DNA of 26,428 nt from Phoronis australis (Eukaryota > Phoronida > Phoronidae). Location: the NCBI GenBank assembly GCA_002633005.1, contig NMRA01000021.1:455558-481985 (forward strand). Reading direction: 5' to 3'. A program made the translations under genes and the position numbers. Below are positions 1-10,860 of the stretch, piece by piece. The notes beneath the pieces are model-generated. The model saw only the letters and a program-made list of their open reading frames with translations, had not been told where the DNA came from and made no database searches. Every line of letters begins with the position of its first letter. Position 1 is the first letter of the stretch.

Positions 1-1029
1 GATAATTTGAACTTGAACAGGTATAGCTAGAGTGATTACATCATTCTCAGAATGAGTGGTCCAAACAACCTGAGAACATTGTAATCTTGATTGACCAGCA
101 GAGCCTGGGGTGAAGTAAAAGAGTTCAATATTCAACAGCTGAGAGATCAGACCCAAACCCCTGTGGCCCTGCATTACATACCTGTGTGTATAAAGATAGA
201 GATTAAAGATCTCAGTTGACAACAGCAGACAATATAGGTGTGGACATTAACCTCACTGTCCATACAGTTAGTATTCACTGCATTAACATAATAGCTTCGA
301 TTAATAACATGTATACAAATTCAAATGAACTGGTGATTAAATTAAACAACTTTAATTCGAAAACTGGTTAATTCATTTTCAAAAATATCATTTCCACTGA
401 TTACCAATAAAAAGCATTGAATGGATGAGGAAAGGAAAAATAGCAACAAATTGGGAGATAATTAGCTTTTTAATTAGGTAACAGCAAAGACCAAAGATGT
501 CTTGGTCTCCACACAGGTAAGACGTTTCAGAGGTAAGTGTGAAGCCACTCAGGTGTCTGAAGACAGGTCAGAGATCTCAAAACAAGGTTGATATTGATCA
601 AACCATTGTAAGACGGTCAGGATTGTATCAGGAGAATGCCGTTTTACATGACTGACTGACTGTGCGGAAAAAAGACTTTAAACCCACTCTTCGGGTTTCA
701 GATGGTTATAAGGTCAGTTGGAATGCTCGATTGTAACTACTCAGAAGACTAACAAAAGTGTCAGTGAGTAATGATAATCAAGGTTATGTCCACGCACAGA
801 CTTATCGCAGAACAACTAGCATTAGTGCAACTTGCCCCAACAAGCGGATGGTCCACACACTCATATCCGATAATTAGCGCAAGGCGGAAGGTGCCACTCT
901 GTGCATGACAATGAACAGCTGATGCGAACACAGTGTGAAAAAGAAGACCCTTGTGTATGCAACCACAACTGATAATTACTTCCGCCTTACTCCAGGTTTG
1001 CGGCCACACAGCGATTAGAAATGGCGCAA
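1..1029. other. non-coding stretch, no gene seen
   Basis: I see no exon with convincing borders here. A short TGAC run lies at about 649-662. A perfect 10-bp inverted pair (aaggcggaag at 881-890, cttccgcctt at 979-988) sits in a GC-richer patch at 780-1020, where an 82-codon minus-strand frame is open from a GTG only. Frames of this length are expected by chance, so I do not call a gene. Confidence 0.5.
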
Positions 1030-1166
1030 ATTACCCTGGAACAAGTTACCCTACCTCGATAAGCTGGAGTAAGCTGTCACAAGGGAACAAGTTGTACTAG
1101 TTAAAATCTTGGCAGCCCCCAAACCTAGTAACAACTCGTTCCAGGAGTAACTTGTTCTTGGGTAAG
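1030..1166. repeat. nested inverted repeat (foldback) of 137 bp
   Basis: There are two stems, one inside the other. The outer arms are 1030-1049 and 1147-1166, about 16 of 20 positions complementary, both built on GGAACAAGTTAC or its complement. The inner arms are 1084-1102 and 1122-1142 (GGAACAAGTTGT-ACTAG-TT against its complement with two one-base bulges), with a loop of about 19 bases. All four arms share the core GGAACAAGTT, so the structure probably arose by duplication of one short inverted unit. No target-site duplication was found. It could be the remnant of a small foldback transposon or a transcribed hairpin. Confidence 0.7.
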
Positions 1167-2513
1167 TATGTGTGTGGACGGCATATAAGATGTTTACGAA
1201 ACACTGACTGACACAGTGACACTGGCAACTTGCACTCAGATCACATAAATCTGATTAAAATCTATCTTCTTCAGTATAGGGTACAAATACAAATCTTTAT
1301 TTGACTCAACTCCCACATTCAGGTGCACCACATAAAGACATTCTCTGTGTACAAGAGCTTCCAATGCTGATCCTGAACAAATGCCAACATTCCGGTTGTT
1401 CAGACACTCATTATGGGACACTTCAAACTCAGTTTTAATGTTGTGTGCCTGCTAACATTACCTAAAATTACAGAGCATTCCATTAGCCAGCCATGTAAAG
1501 ACATAGCCAGGACTGTGCACTTGTGTGTGGAGGTCCATCTATTTTCAGTAGGAACAGTGACACTTGTATAAATTACTGTTTAGAAATGGCATTGCTGTCA
1601 TCCTGTCAAAGCACTCAACCATGCCCAAATAAAAAATACCAACGACCCTATGTCTTACTAAAAAGCTTACAAAAATGAATATCTTGTGAACTTGGAAAGC
1701 ACTATTTCCCCCATGCATGTCATGGGAAAATCAAAATGTCCACTGCGTCCGTTATCTTAAGGAGTAAATATTAAGATATCTTGACCTATTTTGTACTTCC
1801 AAAACAGTTTACATTTAGAGCTGGTAAAAGTCATCATGTCTGTGTAAATAAACAGCAGCAATTGTACTAACTTGGTTATGACAAAAATACACAATAATTA
1901 TAAAAACGAGTCACTTCAGATTTTAATCAGACAGCACACATTCCGACAAATTGTTTACGTGCAAAAGTCGTTTTTGAGGTCAGAGAAAATTGCAAAATTA
2001 AAACCAGATTCTTTCCAGAACTGATCACATACCCCTCAACCTTGCATATAGCTGCACCCTATTTAATGTCCAGTTAGGCTAAGTTGGGAGTATAGAACTA
2101 GCTCTATCTTCTGCGCACCCAATGTATTAGGGAGCAAAGCTTAGTGGTCACGTGCAAAGCTTGAATGCAAGGCGTTATCTCGCGTGATCTTGCTTTTTAT
2201 ACATCTACAGAATGCAGGCCGGCTTTTGCTAGAACCAAATCAGTAGTCACAAGGCAGGTACCCGACAACATTAAGCCGTAACTTCCAATTTGCTTGGGTG
2301 AATTCAGACACAGGATTGGTAGGATTCAACAATGACAGACAACCTCCGGCTTTTTGAGAGTGTCAATGTTCTGAAAACTTGGACAAGGGTTCTTTCAGCT
2401 GTGTGATGTTGCCTGTACTAGATAGGTTAACTATTGTTTGAATCTGTTGTATATTACAGTGGACTGTCTTGTACAGACTAAACACAATATTGAGGGAGTG
2501 TACACACATAAAA
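1167..2513. other. non-coding stretch, no gene seen
   Basis: AT-rich sequence without exon-like segments that I can support. A GC-richer patch at about 2030-2230 contains the E-box listed separately. The frames seen on the minus strand here are short and at chance level. Confidence 0.5.
2149..2154. promoter_or_regulatory. CACGTG E-box between two direct repeats
   Basis: The palindrome CACGTG lies in the context GGTCACGTGC. It is flanked closely on both sides by the direct repeat gcaaagctt (about 2134-2142 and 2154-2162). CACGTG is the core bound by bHLH-zip factors (USF, MYC/MAX, TFEB type). No transcription start is evident nearby, so function is only a possibility. Confidence 0.25.
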
Positions 2514-2718
2514 AGGGGTATACAGACCCTGTGGTGTTTTTGTGAGCTAACCAGTATGAAATCATGAGCTGTGTTCCCTAAAAAGAGTATACAGACCCTG
2601 CGGTGTTTTTCTTTTTGAGATGACCAGTATGAAATCATGAGCTGCGTTCCCTCAAAGAGTATACAGACCCTGTACTGTTTTTGTGAGCAGACAGTGTGAA
2701 ATTATGAGCTGCGTTCCC
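2514..2718. repeat. tandem repeat, three diverged copies of about 70 bp
   Basis: Three consecutive units start near 2514, 2585 and 2657. Each contains gtatacagaccctg, then a t-rich tgtttttgtgag block, then agtatgaaatcatgagctg and a gttccc end. Unit spacing is about 69 and 72 bp. Copy 2 has an extra pyrimidine run (tttttcttttt) and copy 3 is the most diverged. Read on the minus strand, part of it gives an open frame with a repeated peptide, a by-product of the repetition. Confidence 0.85.
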
Positions 2719-3174
2719 AAGATGCAACAACTTATGTGAGGTCCTTATGACTACATAATGCAGGCCTGTTCTAGGTGTATGCAGAGCTCAATGATACCAA
2801 AGCGCCTCTGGTCTAGCGAATTTTGCTTCCAGGCATTAAAATAAGCACAAAAATACTTATAACTATTCGTTGTAAAGGTGTTTTCAACACATCAAAAGCT
2901 TTCAACTTCTTGGTTTTACTTCAAGTTTCAAAAAATAAGTTCTTAACCCTGGTAAGGCAAAATTAAAGGTACTATGCTAAATGCCAGGACAGATCCAGGA
3001 TTTCAACAAATGGTCAAAACTCCCTAATCTTCCCTCACAGAGCGCAATTCTGTTCTCAAACACAATTCTTTTTCCATAAACCGCACATATGTATATCAAG
3101 TTGTAGTGTCAAGACAGATCTGATATATTGTGCCAATCACGAGTAGAATAAATTATCATACACCCGCATCTCAG

Positions 3175-3334
3175 GCCTTCTGTCAGTCATAAAACAAAAG
3201 CGGTTCATGAGAAAAGAACTGAATTCCTAAGAACTAGATTTCCGTTGATGAGAGAAGCGCTAACAGCTAGGAAGAAAAGAATCGTGATAATGAGTCTGTT
3301 AGTGAGAAAGCGAGGGCAGGTGGCGAGGAAATAG
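3175..3334 (+). CDS. weak exon-like segment, opposed by one on the minus strand
   Basis: On the plus strand an AG at 3173-3174 is followed by a frame that stays open for 52 codons to TAG at 3332-3334. It is very basic at its end (…VRKRGQVARK) and most of its last 28 codons begin with a purine, but the strand is purine-rich overall, which weakens that sign. On the minus strand the same place has a strong acceptor-like tract (ttcttttcttcctag) followed by 19 codons to a stop at 3205-3207. Both cannot easily be real. No product is recognised and no polyadenylation signal is close on either side. It may be neither. Confidence 0.15.
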
Positions 3335-4696
3335 TATTGTCTACCTTTAAACTGTGGTGTGCCCATTCATATTTTTTTCATGAGAAATTAAGCATTTATC
3401 AGTCATGAATGATTATAAGGGTAAACTTTTTGATCAGGTTTTGAGTAAACATGGAATATAGAAGGAATATAGAATGACTTAATTCTCTTTTTATCTTGCA
3501 AAGTTAAAGAATGTATTTCCAAGAGAGTTTCCACCAACAAGACACACAGCCTGACTCAGAACGATGACTTTTCCATCAGAAAAAGAGCGACGATTGTCTA
3601 TCAAAAGAAGTGAAGTAAATTTCAACAGTAGAACTCTACAATACAGGGATTAATTTAGCTAAAGCTGCACATCATATCGACAGCTGTAGACAATTAATGC
3701 ACTGAGTCCAAAGAAATCAGCCAAGCGCTGGTTAAGAAATGTATAACCACAATTTCTCTTTCTCAAGATGAGTATGGCCAAGTCCTTGAGTTCAGAACAC
3801 TGTTTACACAAGCCCTGTCAAGGTGGCCATGCAGTCACTGAAGGGTTTCCACAAAACACAACTATGGCCACCAAGCTGTGTGCAAAACAAATACTATGTA
3901 CAATGCCCATGAATGGATTATTGTATTGGTGAGTTGCTGTCAGGATGTGCAGTATTGACTCTGAAGGGGAAAATCTGTGTAATCAGTGTTGTAGAAATGT
4001 AACAAGATGGTTTGCTGTATCAATTTATAAGTTAACAATTGAGAATATGGAGTTGAGAATCCTGCAGACAAGTATCTTCATCTTTGACGGAGAATGGAAT
4101 TATTACAAATGAGTCAAATCTCATGCAAAGGAATGAGTGAGACGGATACTTTCAGTAGTAAAAATTTAAAATTTAGTAAAAAATAGCCTACTCCATGTTG
4201 AAAATAAAGCCACAAGAGAAGAATGGAAAAGCTCTGCCCTTGCAGAAAGTCATACAGAGAATAATCAGAATAGCCCAGAGCAGAACTCAAGCAGTAAAGT
4301 TTAAGAGTTGAATTAGAAACTCGCAAAAATCTAAAGAGAACATGAAAGCATAAAAAATGGCACCTGAGTTTTGCATCATCAGTATGCAGAAATCATGTAC
4401 TAAGTTCAAAAGAGTACAGTAATTCTCCGTTTATTTACATATTGCGCAAACGTTATTGACGTAATATTCAATTTTCCATTTTTCAAAGGTCGATTTCTCT
4501 GCTACTAACAGTGGAAGCATTCTCATCAATAAAACTATTGTCTATCAAAATTCCATCACAACTTCCCTCACCTTTCCCACGAACTACACTCCAGTAGTAA
4601 CATAGGGGTTGCCGCTAATTCTAGGGATTTAGCACCAAATGGTGAAATTGACTCGCATTCGATTTGAACACCGCGTTGCATGTGTATCGGGATTAC

Positions 4697-4735
4697 CCCC
4701 TACCATTGCGGAGTTAAACTTTCCCAATGTAGGGG
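4697..4735. repeat. short hairpin-forming inverted repeat
   Basis: The left arm cccctaccattg (4697-4708) pairs with caatgtagggg (4725-4735) with one bulged base and a 16-base loop. It lies in a small GC-richer patch. No associated gene is seen. Confidence 0.55.
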
Positions 4736-7355
4736 AGTTGCATAACTGCAAAATTTAAATCTATTTTCAGAAGAGTTGCAATAGTTTGGAAATTGTGCTT
4801 TCCCACAAGTCAAAACTCCTCTAAACAGGGAGACCGTAGCAGCTTTGACAGGAAAGCAATCTTAAGGTACTTGGATTTAATGTCACATGTTACACACCGG
4901 AACACCTCATATACATAACTGATAGAGAAATGAAAAACAATTTCCTTTGCCCAAATCAGGAAAGGCCAACAAGTCCAGGAAGGAAGTAAATAAATAGGTT
5001 CAGTTGGTTTGATCTTCCCTAATACATATTGTACCCAAAATATGAGGAAGATGAAGTGATTACAGATAACATTTTCAACAACTGGATTATTTGACTTGAA
5101 ATTTCAATGCTAACAGTTCAGACATTTCTGATGCTGACCTTCTTAACACACAGTAAAAATGTCACTTTGGGCCCCTGGAATAGTGTCTCACCATTTTCCT
5201 GGCAGGTGGTCACCCGGCCATAAACCAAAGGTAAACCAACTGTGTTTAACATTCAGTGTGTGAACTCAGAAGGCATACTTAAGAAAACATCTTCGCAAAA
5301 GGAGACAATAAAAAACATTATTTTGCTAACTATTACAGCAGGGTCGCTGCTATTCATTAGGTTCCTTTGTGCTTCTATTCATGGGTCAAAATAACTATGG
5401 GTGAATAGGCGGAGTTTAGAGTTCACAATAAATTGTGGACTTTCTAAACAGACTGTAGAGGCTAGTAAACACATGTGTTTATCTAGCTTTTAATTGAAAT
5501 AGTTTAATAATTTCTTAATGCTGATCTTTTAAACAGTCTTGTAACAACACCAGTCGTCATATGAGTATGTAGGGACCCGACAAAACACGCGCATTGTTTC
5601 CGACTTCATACCAACGACTGTATATGGCTTAAACAAAATGGAGGGAAGGTTGAAAAACTTTGTTTTGAAATTAATTAGGCATTAATTACTATATAATGGG
5701 AACCAGGCACAAGGAATTTGGCAGTTGGAATTTAAACAGGTCTGCAAGAGGCTGCTCCGTCAACATTCAGTCGCACAAAAACCCCGTTTGGTTGCAGGGC
5801 AATCGTGGTTTAAGACAAGTGAAATGCTGTTCAGTGCACACTTAGAAATATCTCCTTTACCTCAGAGCAGAATTTGTATTAATGGAAAAACATCTTATAA
5901 ATTAAAATGACATTCCGAAAGTTACTGAGGGAAAGACAGCGTTAAGTTTTGCCAAAGGCACTAGTGGAAACATGCCGTTTATGAATTGAATGAGCTGTGC
6001 TTGAATATGGCCATGTAGACGCTTCAGTAACAGAAATCCTCTCTCTCCATTGACTGCAAACACAGCAATGTCACCACGTAAAGATGCTTGAACAGCCGAA
6101 ATCTTTCTTCTATTCATAGACTGCAACAACAGCTCCCAAAACAAGTTTTGAACAACTGATTCTAATGATGCAGCTTTCTAGAAACCTACCCAATAAATAA
6201 ATATGTTTAACCACTGAATCCAGCAATCTCATCAATGTTTCAGAGATTCCACAAAGACTGGCAAGCTAACCTTTTCAATTATTCTACTTTTGAGACTGCG
6301 TTCAATGAATTATTTAAAGTTAACCCTAGTTCGCTTTTATTCAATTCCATGCATGCCTGCTTGAAAACACGTTTTTCATTTGGCTTCAGCCTTCGTACGT
6401 TTTTCTGCACGACAAAGAAAACTGTCCAATACCGGAGACAATGATTATAAAAATGTCAGAGAAACAAAAGCTAGGACAACAAGGAATGCAAGTTTGTATT
6501 AACAGTTAATTGTCTGCTTTGAGTGCGATCACCATTATAAATTCATGAGTTGTTTTCAAGGCCCGATGGATTATGGATTTCTGAGGAATAGCACATCTTG
6601 AGAAATCTATCAACGACTATTGACAAAACCTGTCCAACACTGTTCTAAGGGTAAAAAGCAAATAGTGGACAAAGAACAATGGTGGACTTGTAAGATAGCT
6701 TGATCAGACGAAGATATGTCAAGCGTATTTGTTATTGTTGTAACAGAGATGAAAGGATCAATGTTACCATTCCTAGTGAGCCATAGGTAAATGAATCGTA
6801 GGGTAAGTGACAAATTGTCATGAATTTGAGTAGCTTTCTTTTCAAGGCACTTAAAATGATATCTCACCACAGGCTCAAGGGATAAGTGAATAATGTGTTT
6901 TTGTCAAAAAATTGCCAACACAACAAATCTATAACGATTTACCATTTTATGTCTTTTCACAAGTATATTCATGCATTTTGTTAAACAAGTAAATTCATAC
7001 AACACAAAGAGTTACTGTTTAAAAAATAACACTTAGGAAAAAGATACTTTGTGTAAGTGGATAAATGACAAAAAGTAAAGTGTCTCCAAACAGAACTAGC
7101 AAACCAGTGAAGACAGACAAATGGTTTTTGACAAAATGGATTTTAAGATCTGATAAGTATCAAGCAGTGAGACATAATATTGACCAGCATCTTGTTCATG
7201 TCAACCAAGACTATGACACAGTGTGAAACTGAAGTGCTGTCTAACAACCACCCATAATTGGAAAATGATGGACAGAAAAAAGCAAAACGCTGTTCAGAAA
7301 ACAAAGTTGACAACTAACCCAGGAGGTGGAAATGATTTCATGGCCACGTTTCAAA

Positions 7356-7655
7356 ATTCTAGCAATGATCCCCTGGGCCAGCAAACATCAAACCTGTGCT
7401 ACAAATTACATAGTTGACTCCTAAACACCTCACACATGCAGAGAATACCCCATACCTGGTGACCACAATAACCAACAGGGGACCTGATATGTCACTCTAA
7501 TATGGGTATGGAGTTTGGCCACTGAGTATGAATCATTTTTCGGCACACGCAGAATATAGGGGTGCAGGCGAGGAAATTGTACTGCGAGTTTGGTCTTTGC
7601 TGATACGGAAATTGGGTGTAGGAGATTGAATTTGGAATTTAGAGTTACAGCCAAG
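7356..7655. repeat. foldback dispersed repeat: forward and inverted copies head to head
   Basis: The forward half (7356 to about 7490) shares ordered blocks with 13235-13380: ATTCTAGC-ATGATCCCC, CCAGCAAACATCAAA and GGTGACCA. The second half (7499 to about 7655) matches the reverse complement of that same 13-kb copy. It carries gagtttgg-cac, catttttcggc, ggggtgcag and tttgctgatacgg in the expected reversed order. The locus is therefore one repeat family present in both orientations, about 8 bp apart. The halves are diverged (roughly 60-70% identity by eye). I see no coding capacity. This suggests a foldback or palindromic non-autonomous transposon, or two independent opposite insertions. Confidence 0.6.
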
Positions 7656-10423
7656 GAATCGTTTCCACCACCTATGACCAACCAAGATGAGAATTCCGAG
7701 TAGAAACAGCACAAGAATCTAAATCCATGACAAATTAATCTCTGAAAGGATTAAGAGATACTCAAGTCTTACACTTAATCAATTTGATAAAATAGTTATC
7801 ACAATTTCTTAATTTCTTTTTTTAACCATAGTCAAACACCAGGGTCTTAATTTTTCAGATACTGGCTAATAATCTACTAAGTAGCTTGTCTGTTACACAT
7901 TTGTGTCTTCCTACGCACTCATCTTTAAAGCCACAAGCCACTCTCAGAAGCCATGCGCTTCTGATGCAATCTGATTCATGTCCCATCCAAACTTCAATAA
8001 AATCCTCACAGCTCCTTGATAGTTGCACAGCTATCTTGGCTGCTAATTAAAGACAACAGGTCGTGGAATACTGAATAGTGCAAACTAATTTTGCAATAAG
8101 TTTCAAAACTACACCTGAGAATCTACAAAAGCCCTTGTCAAAATGTCTCGGTGTGCCAATTGCAGAGGAGTTCTGTCACTCAAGCAGAGAAAATTATCTT
8201 TCAATTGCCCAGTCTCAAAAATGTTAGTCTATTACAGGGTAATTTGTCTGAGTTTGAAAAGAATGGACTGCTATCAACACTGATGAAATTCCCATACATG
8301 TCACCAGCAGGAGATGTCTTTGCGTCTATAGAGGTGTGTTTTCATCCATCCTGGGCCAGCAAACAAACTCGGGCCTTTCTACTGGAACCATTTGGCAAAG
8401 CTGCCTCGCATACCCACAATGCAACACTCCATTAGGATAAGGCATTGCTAAACGCCAGCACACTTACAGGTTAAAACATGAAACTTTTAGCAAGCCATAT
8501 TTCTAACAGATTGAGATGTCTGTCGGATCTTGTACATCTGTTCAAGTAATTGAGTCTGCTCTCTGTTGTAATGGTCAATAAATGAGCATGAGGACAAAAA
8601 CTGGGCAGTTTGTAACCTGCTGTTCCGATTGAAATGAAAATATTTCCTGATGAAGTTTAATGTGGAGTGGCCATGCCTACTTACTGGACAAGTCATTGTC
8701 CAGGTTGTAATGCTGAGTGTAAATCTCCTTGGATGGCCATTTGACACTCTTGTATATAGAGCTTTAATCATCCTACTACAGCTTTAAACAGCACATAAAG
8801 TTTGGACCTAACATTGGCTGAATCATAGTAGTAAATCCCAAAGTAGAGGATGTATTGCGACAGGCTGATGAATGAGGAGAGTTTAGTGACCAGCCAGCTA
8901 GGTCTGGAGAGATAACCAAGCCATAATCATCACCTTTCAATCAACAATTAACAGTTTGGATGCTGCATGACAAGTCAAAATCAGTCTCTAGGTTTTAACA
9001 GTTTCTCTTTGCAGTTGTCTCCCTTTTGGACAGAGGTGTGACACACACTGATATATAATTTCATGAAGTTGGAAGTGGTAAATTAGCCTAATCTCCAAAA
9101 TTTGTGACATATGACAGGATGGCTACCTGCTTGTTATGATTTTTCAAAGAGTACGATTGGTTTCAAAGAATGTTGTGACTGATAGAATTATGAGGACATT
9201 TTACTGAGAATGGATTCGTAGAAATCGTATTATTGTTACTTTCCTCAAGTTCAATCTTTAGACAAGAAACACAGCTCCTATCAGGCTGGAAGATGAGATT
9301 CCAATACCAATCATTGTAAGCTCTGTTATCTATGACAAAGCTTACTTAACTAAATTCTTTTTTTTAACACTTTTGTAGATTAATTCTTTACACAGACAAC
9401 TGTTTTCAAACAAAATACACTTTGAAGAAAAGGTTGAAAGCTTTGTCAGTGCAGGGCATAATTATACAAATCCATCATTAATTGCTTTAATGCATGTAAA
9501 CTATGTTCAGTTATCGCCAAACATGGCATGTAGCTTCTATTAAAGGTAACTCAGATCTGAGATGACGATATGGTACAGAGGTAATGTTCAGCAAAAGAGA
9601 AAGTGAAATCCCAGAGAGTTTGTATTTGGCGAACAATACAAGATGGAAAGCTAGAAATTTGTAAGTAAGGTAGATTAATTTAAAATCAAACCAAAAAGCA
9701 TCTAAAACATAGATATAAGTTGAAAATGTATCAGACACAAACATGAGAAAAGATTACGCTAATTTCAACACAAAAGCTTTAGTAATGACCTCTTTTCAAA
9801 TGTGTTGACAAATTAAATTTAGCCTTGTTGAATTTGTGGCTTAGATGCCTAAATAAGCACAAGTTATTTACACATCAATAGATTTGGGTCTATAGACCAT
9901 CATGACTTCAGGGGCACTTCTGTATATTTTTGTACTTAGGCAATTCATATCGGGGATTACCTGTAAGGTTTACAAACATTATACTGGACTGGACTAAATC
10001 CACAGGAATTCCTCAGGTGTGAAATAAAACAGAATGATGCTACAACTACTGATAATGAAAAAATGATGAGCAATAATTTAAACTTCAGTTTGGACTAGGA
10101 ACCTGGTTCCCAGGTTTGGATGTGCACTGGGGTTCAAACTGATTTAACCCAGCAGTATTGCACGGCCAACAGTACTTTTTAGTTAAATTCCGATACACAC
10201 CTGTATGCGTGGGTCAAGTAAAACAAGGTGGTGAGTTTCAAAGCTCGAAACTGTGTTGTGAAAAGAGTGGGGATACAGGAAGAAATTCAAACTGAATTTA
10301 GATAGAGAAATACACTAAAAGCTACTAATATCGGATAAGCAGGGACGGTGACTAGTCAAGCGGCCCGCACGGGAACAGGTAATGGTTCAAATTTAGAACT
10401 GTAGCCCACAAGTCGAATCCTAC
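7656..10423. other. non-coding stretch, probably intron of the minus-strand gene
   Basis: No exon was recognised. A good plus-strand acceptor-like sequence (tttctctttgcag, ending about 9015) is followed by stops in all frames, so it is not supported. A short block (8349-8365, cctgggccagcaaaca) resembles part of the 7.4-kb repeat. A small perfect hairpin aacctgg-ttc-ccaggtt lies at 10100-10116. If the exon at 10424-10519 is real, this stretch lies in the following intron. Confidence 0.4.
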
Positions 10424-10519
10424 CTCGTCTTGACTTGTCTCAGCGTTCACGGAATCCATGCTTTGACTGAGAGTCAGAGTGGCATCAGTTTTCAGTCCCG
10501 TGCCGGCTAAGGTAGTCAT
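10424..10519 (-). CDS. first coding exon of an unidentified minus-strand gene
   Basis: Read on the minus strand, an ATG at 10519-10517 opens 32 codons, starting MTTLAGTGLK and continuing through LSQSMDSVN to a Ser/Thr- and acid-rich end (…ETSQDE). It then meets a splice donor, GAG|GTAGGA, in phase 0. About 25 of 32 codons begin with a purine, a strong coding-like bias, and the segment is GC-richer than its surroundings. The base at -3 of the ATG is A, and an in-frame stop lies upstream at about 10574, so this is a plausible true start. A second in-frame ATG is codon 21. The leader and promoter-like elements sit directly upstream (10520-10850). The polar peptide looks like a flexible N-terminus, and I do not recognise the protein. 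Later exons would lie at lower coordinates and I could not identify them. Alternatively it is an internal exon, since a pyrimidine-rich tract ending AAAG abuts the ATG. Confidence 0.55.
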
Positions 10520-10830
10520 CTTTAGTGAGAGGTGAGAGGAGTCCGCTGTCTCGAGATATACAAAGTGAGTGTTTCACGTTGTTGAGCCAAGTCAGTGCTG
10601 TGCTTTGGTGCTCGGCTAAAGTACAGAAAATACTTCTGTACGGCTGGGTGCAGGAGGGAAAATGTGCTCGTCTTTGACCACTCTAATACACTACATTCAG
10701 CATAAGTGAAGAGCCGTGACACAAAGACTCACTCGGGGAAAGTCCTGTCTATTTCTGCTCCGGCCGTCTTCTCAACTTCGTTTGTATAGCCTCGAACCTA
10801 GCACCGACCTCTACCCAGCATGCTTTGTGT
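10520..10830 (-). promoter_or_regulatory. 5' leader and core promoter region of the minus-strand gene
   Basis: This stretch is richer in GC and CpG than the flanks. On the minus strand it holds a TATACAAA sequence (10781-10788) that could place a start near 10755, and a GGACTTTCCCC motif (10735-10746) close to the Rel/NF-kB consensus. A GCATGCTGGG element at about 10815-10824 resembles half of the ZNF143-type promoter motif. A leader frame lies just before the ATG at 10519 but has no ATG start of its own. The boundaries are my inference from composition and motifs. Confidence 0.4.
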
Positions 10831-10833
10831 ATC

Positions 10834-10846
10834 TAACCTCTGACCT
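10834..10846 (-). promoter_or_regulatory. DR1-type nuclear receptor element
   Basis: The minus strand reads AGGTCA-G-AGGTTA, a direct repeat of the nuclear-receptor half-site with one-base spacing, 11 of 12 half-site positions matching. DR1 sites are bound by HNF4, RXR and COUP-TF type receptors, all ancient in animals. It lies about 315 bp upstream of the proposed ATG at 10519, a sensible promoter-proximal place. Confidence 0.4.
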
Positions 10847-10860
10847 CTAATACCATTGTT

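Larger units (their letters stand above)
2719..7355. other. long non-coding stretch with one weak exon-like site
   Basis: No gene with a recognisable product. Apart from the separately listed segment near 3.2 kb and the hairpin at 4.7 kb I see plain AT-rich sequence. Two adjacent frames at 5726-5910 (plus) and 5902-6144 (minus) read fairly naturally but lack good starts or paired splice sites. Codon first-position purine content in the plus frame is about 49%, which argues against coding. Tandem AATAAA signals lie at about 6192-6202 on the plus strand. Confidence 0.4.

Noticed and set aside
5902-6144. 80-codon minus-strand frame reading fairly naturally (NGERGFLLLKRLHGHIQAQ)
   Set aside because: There is no ATG in good context and no paired splice sites. 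First-position purine content is near random and I recognise no family.
6235-6444. 69-codon plus-strand frame with a true ATG
   Set aside because: The start context is poor, first-position purine content is about 45%, and there is no promoter or splice support.
8151-8435. 94-codon plus-strand frame
   Set aside because: Chance length, no domain seen, and it overlaps a short block resembling the 7.4-kb repeat.
10349-10394. tRNA or tRNA-derived SINE promoter (tgactagtcaagcgg and ggttcaaattt)
   Set aside because: The A-box match is weak, no acceptor or anticodon stem can be drawn, and the B-box lacks the usual GGTTCGAATCC pattern.
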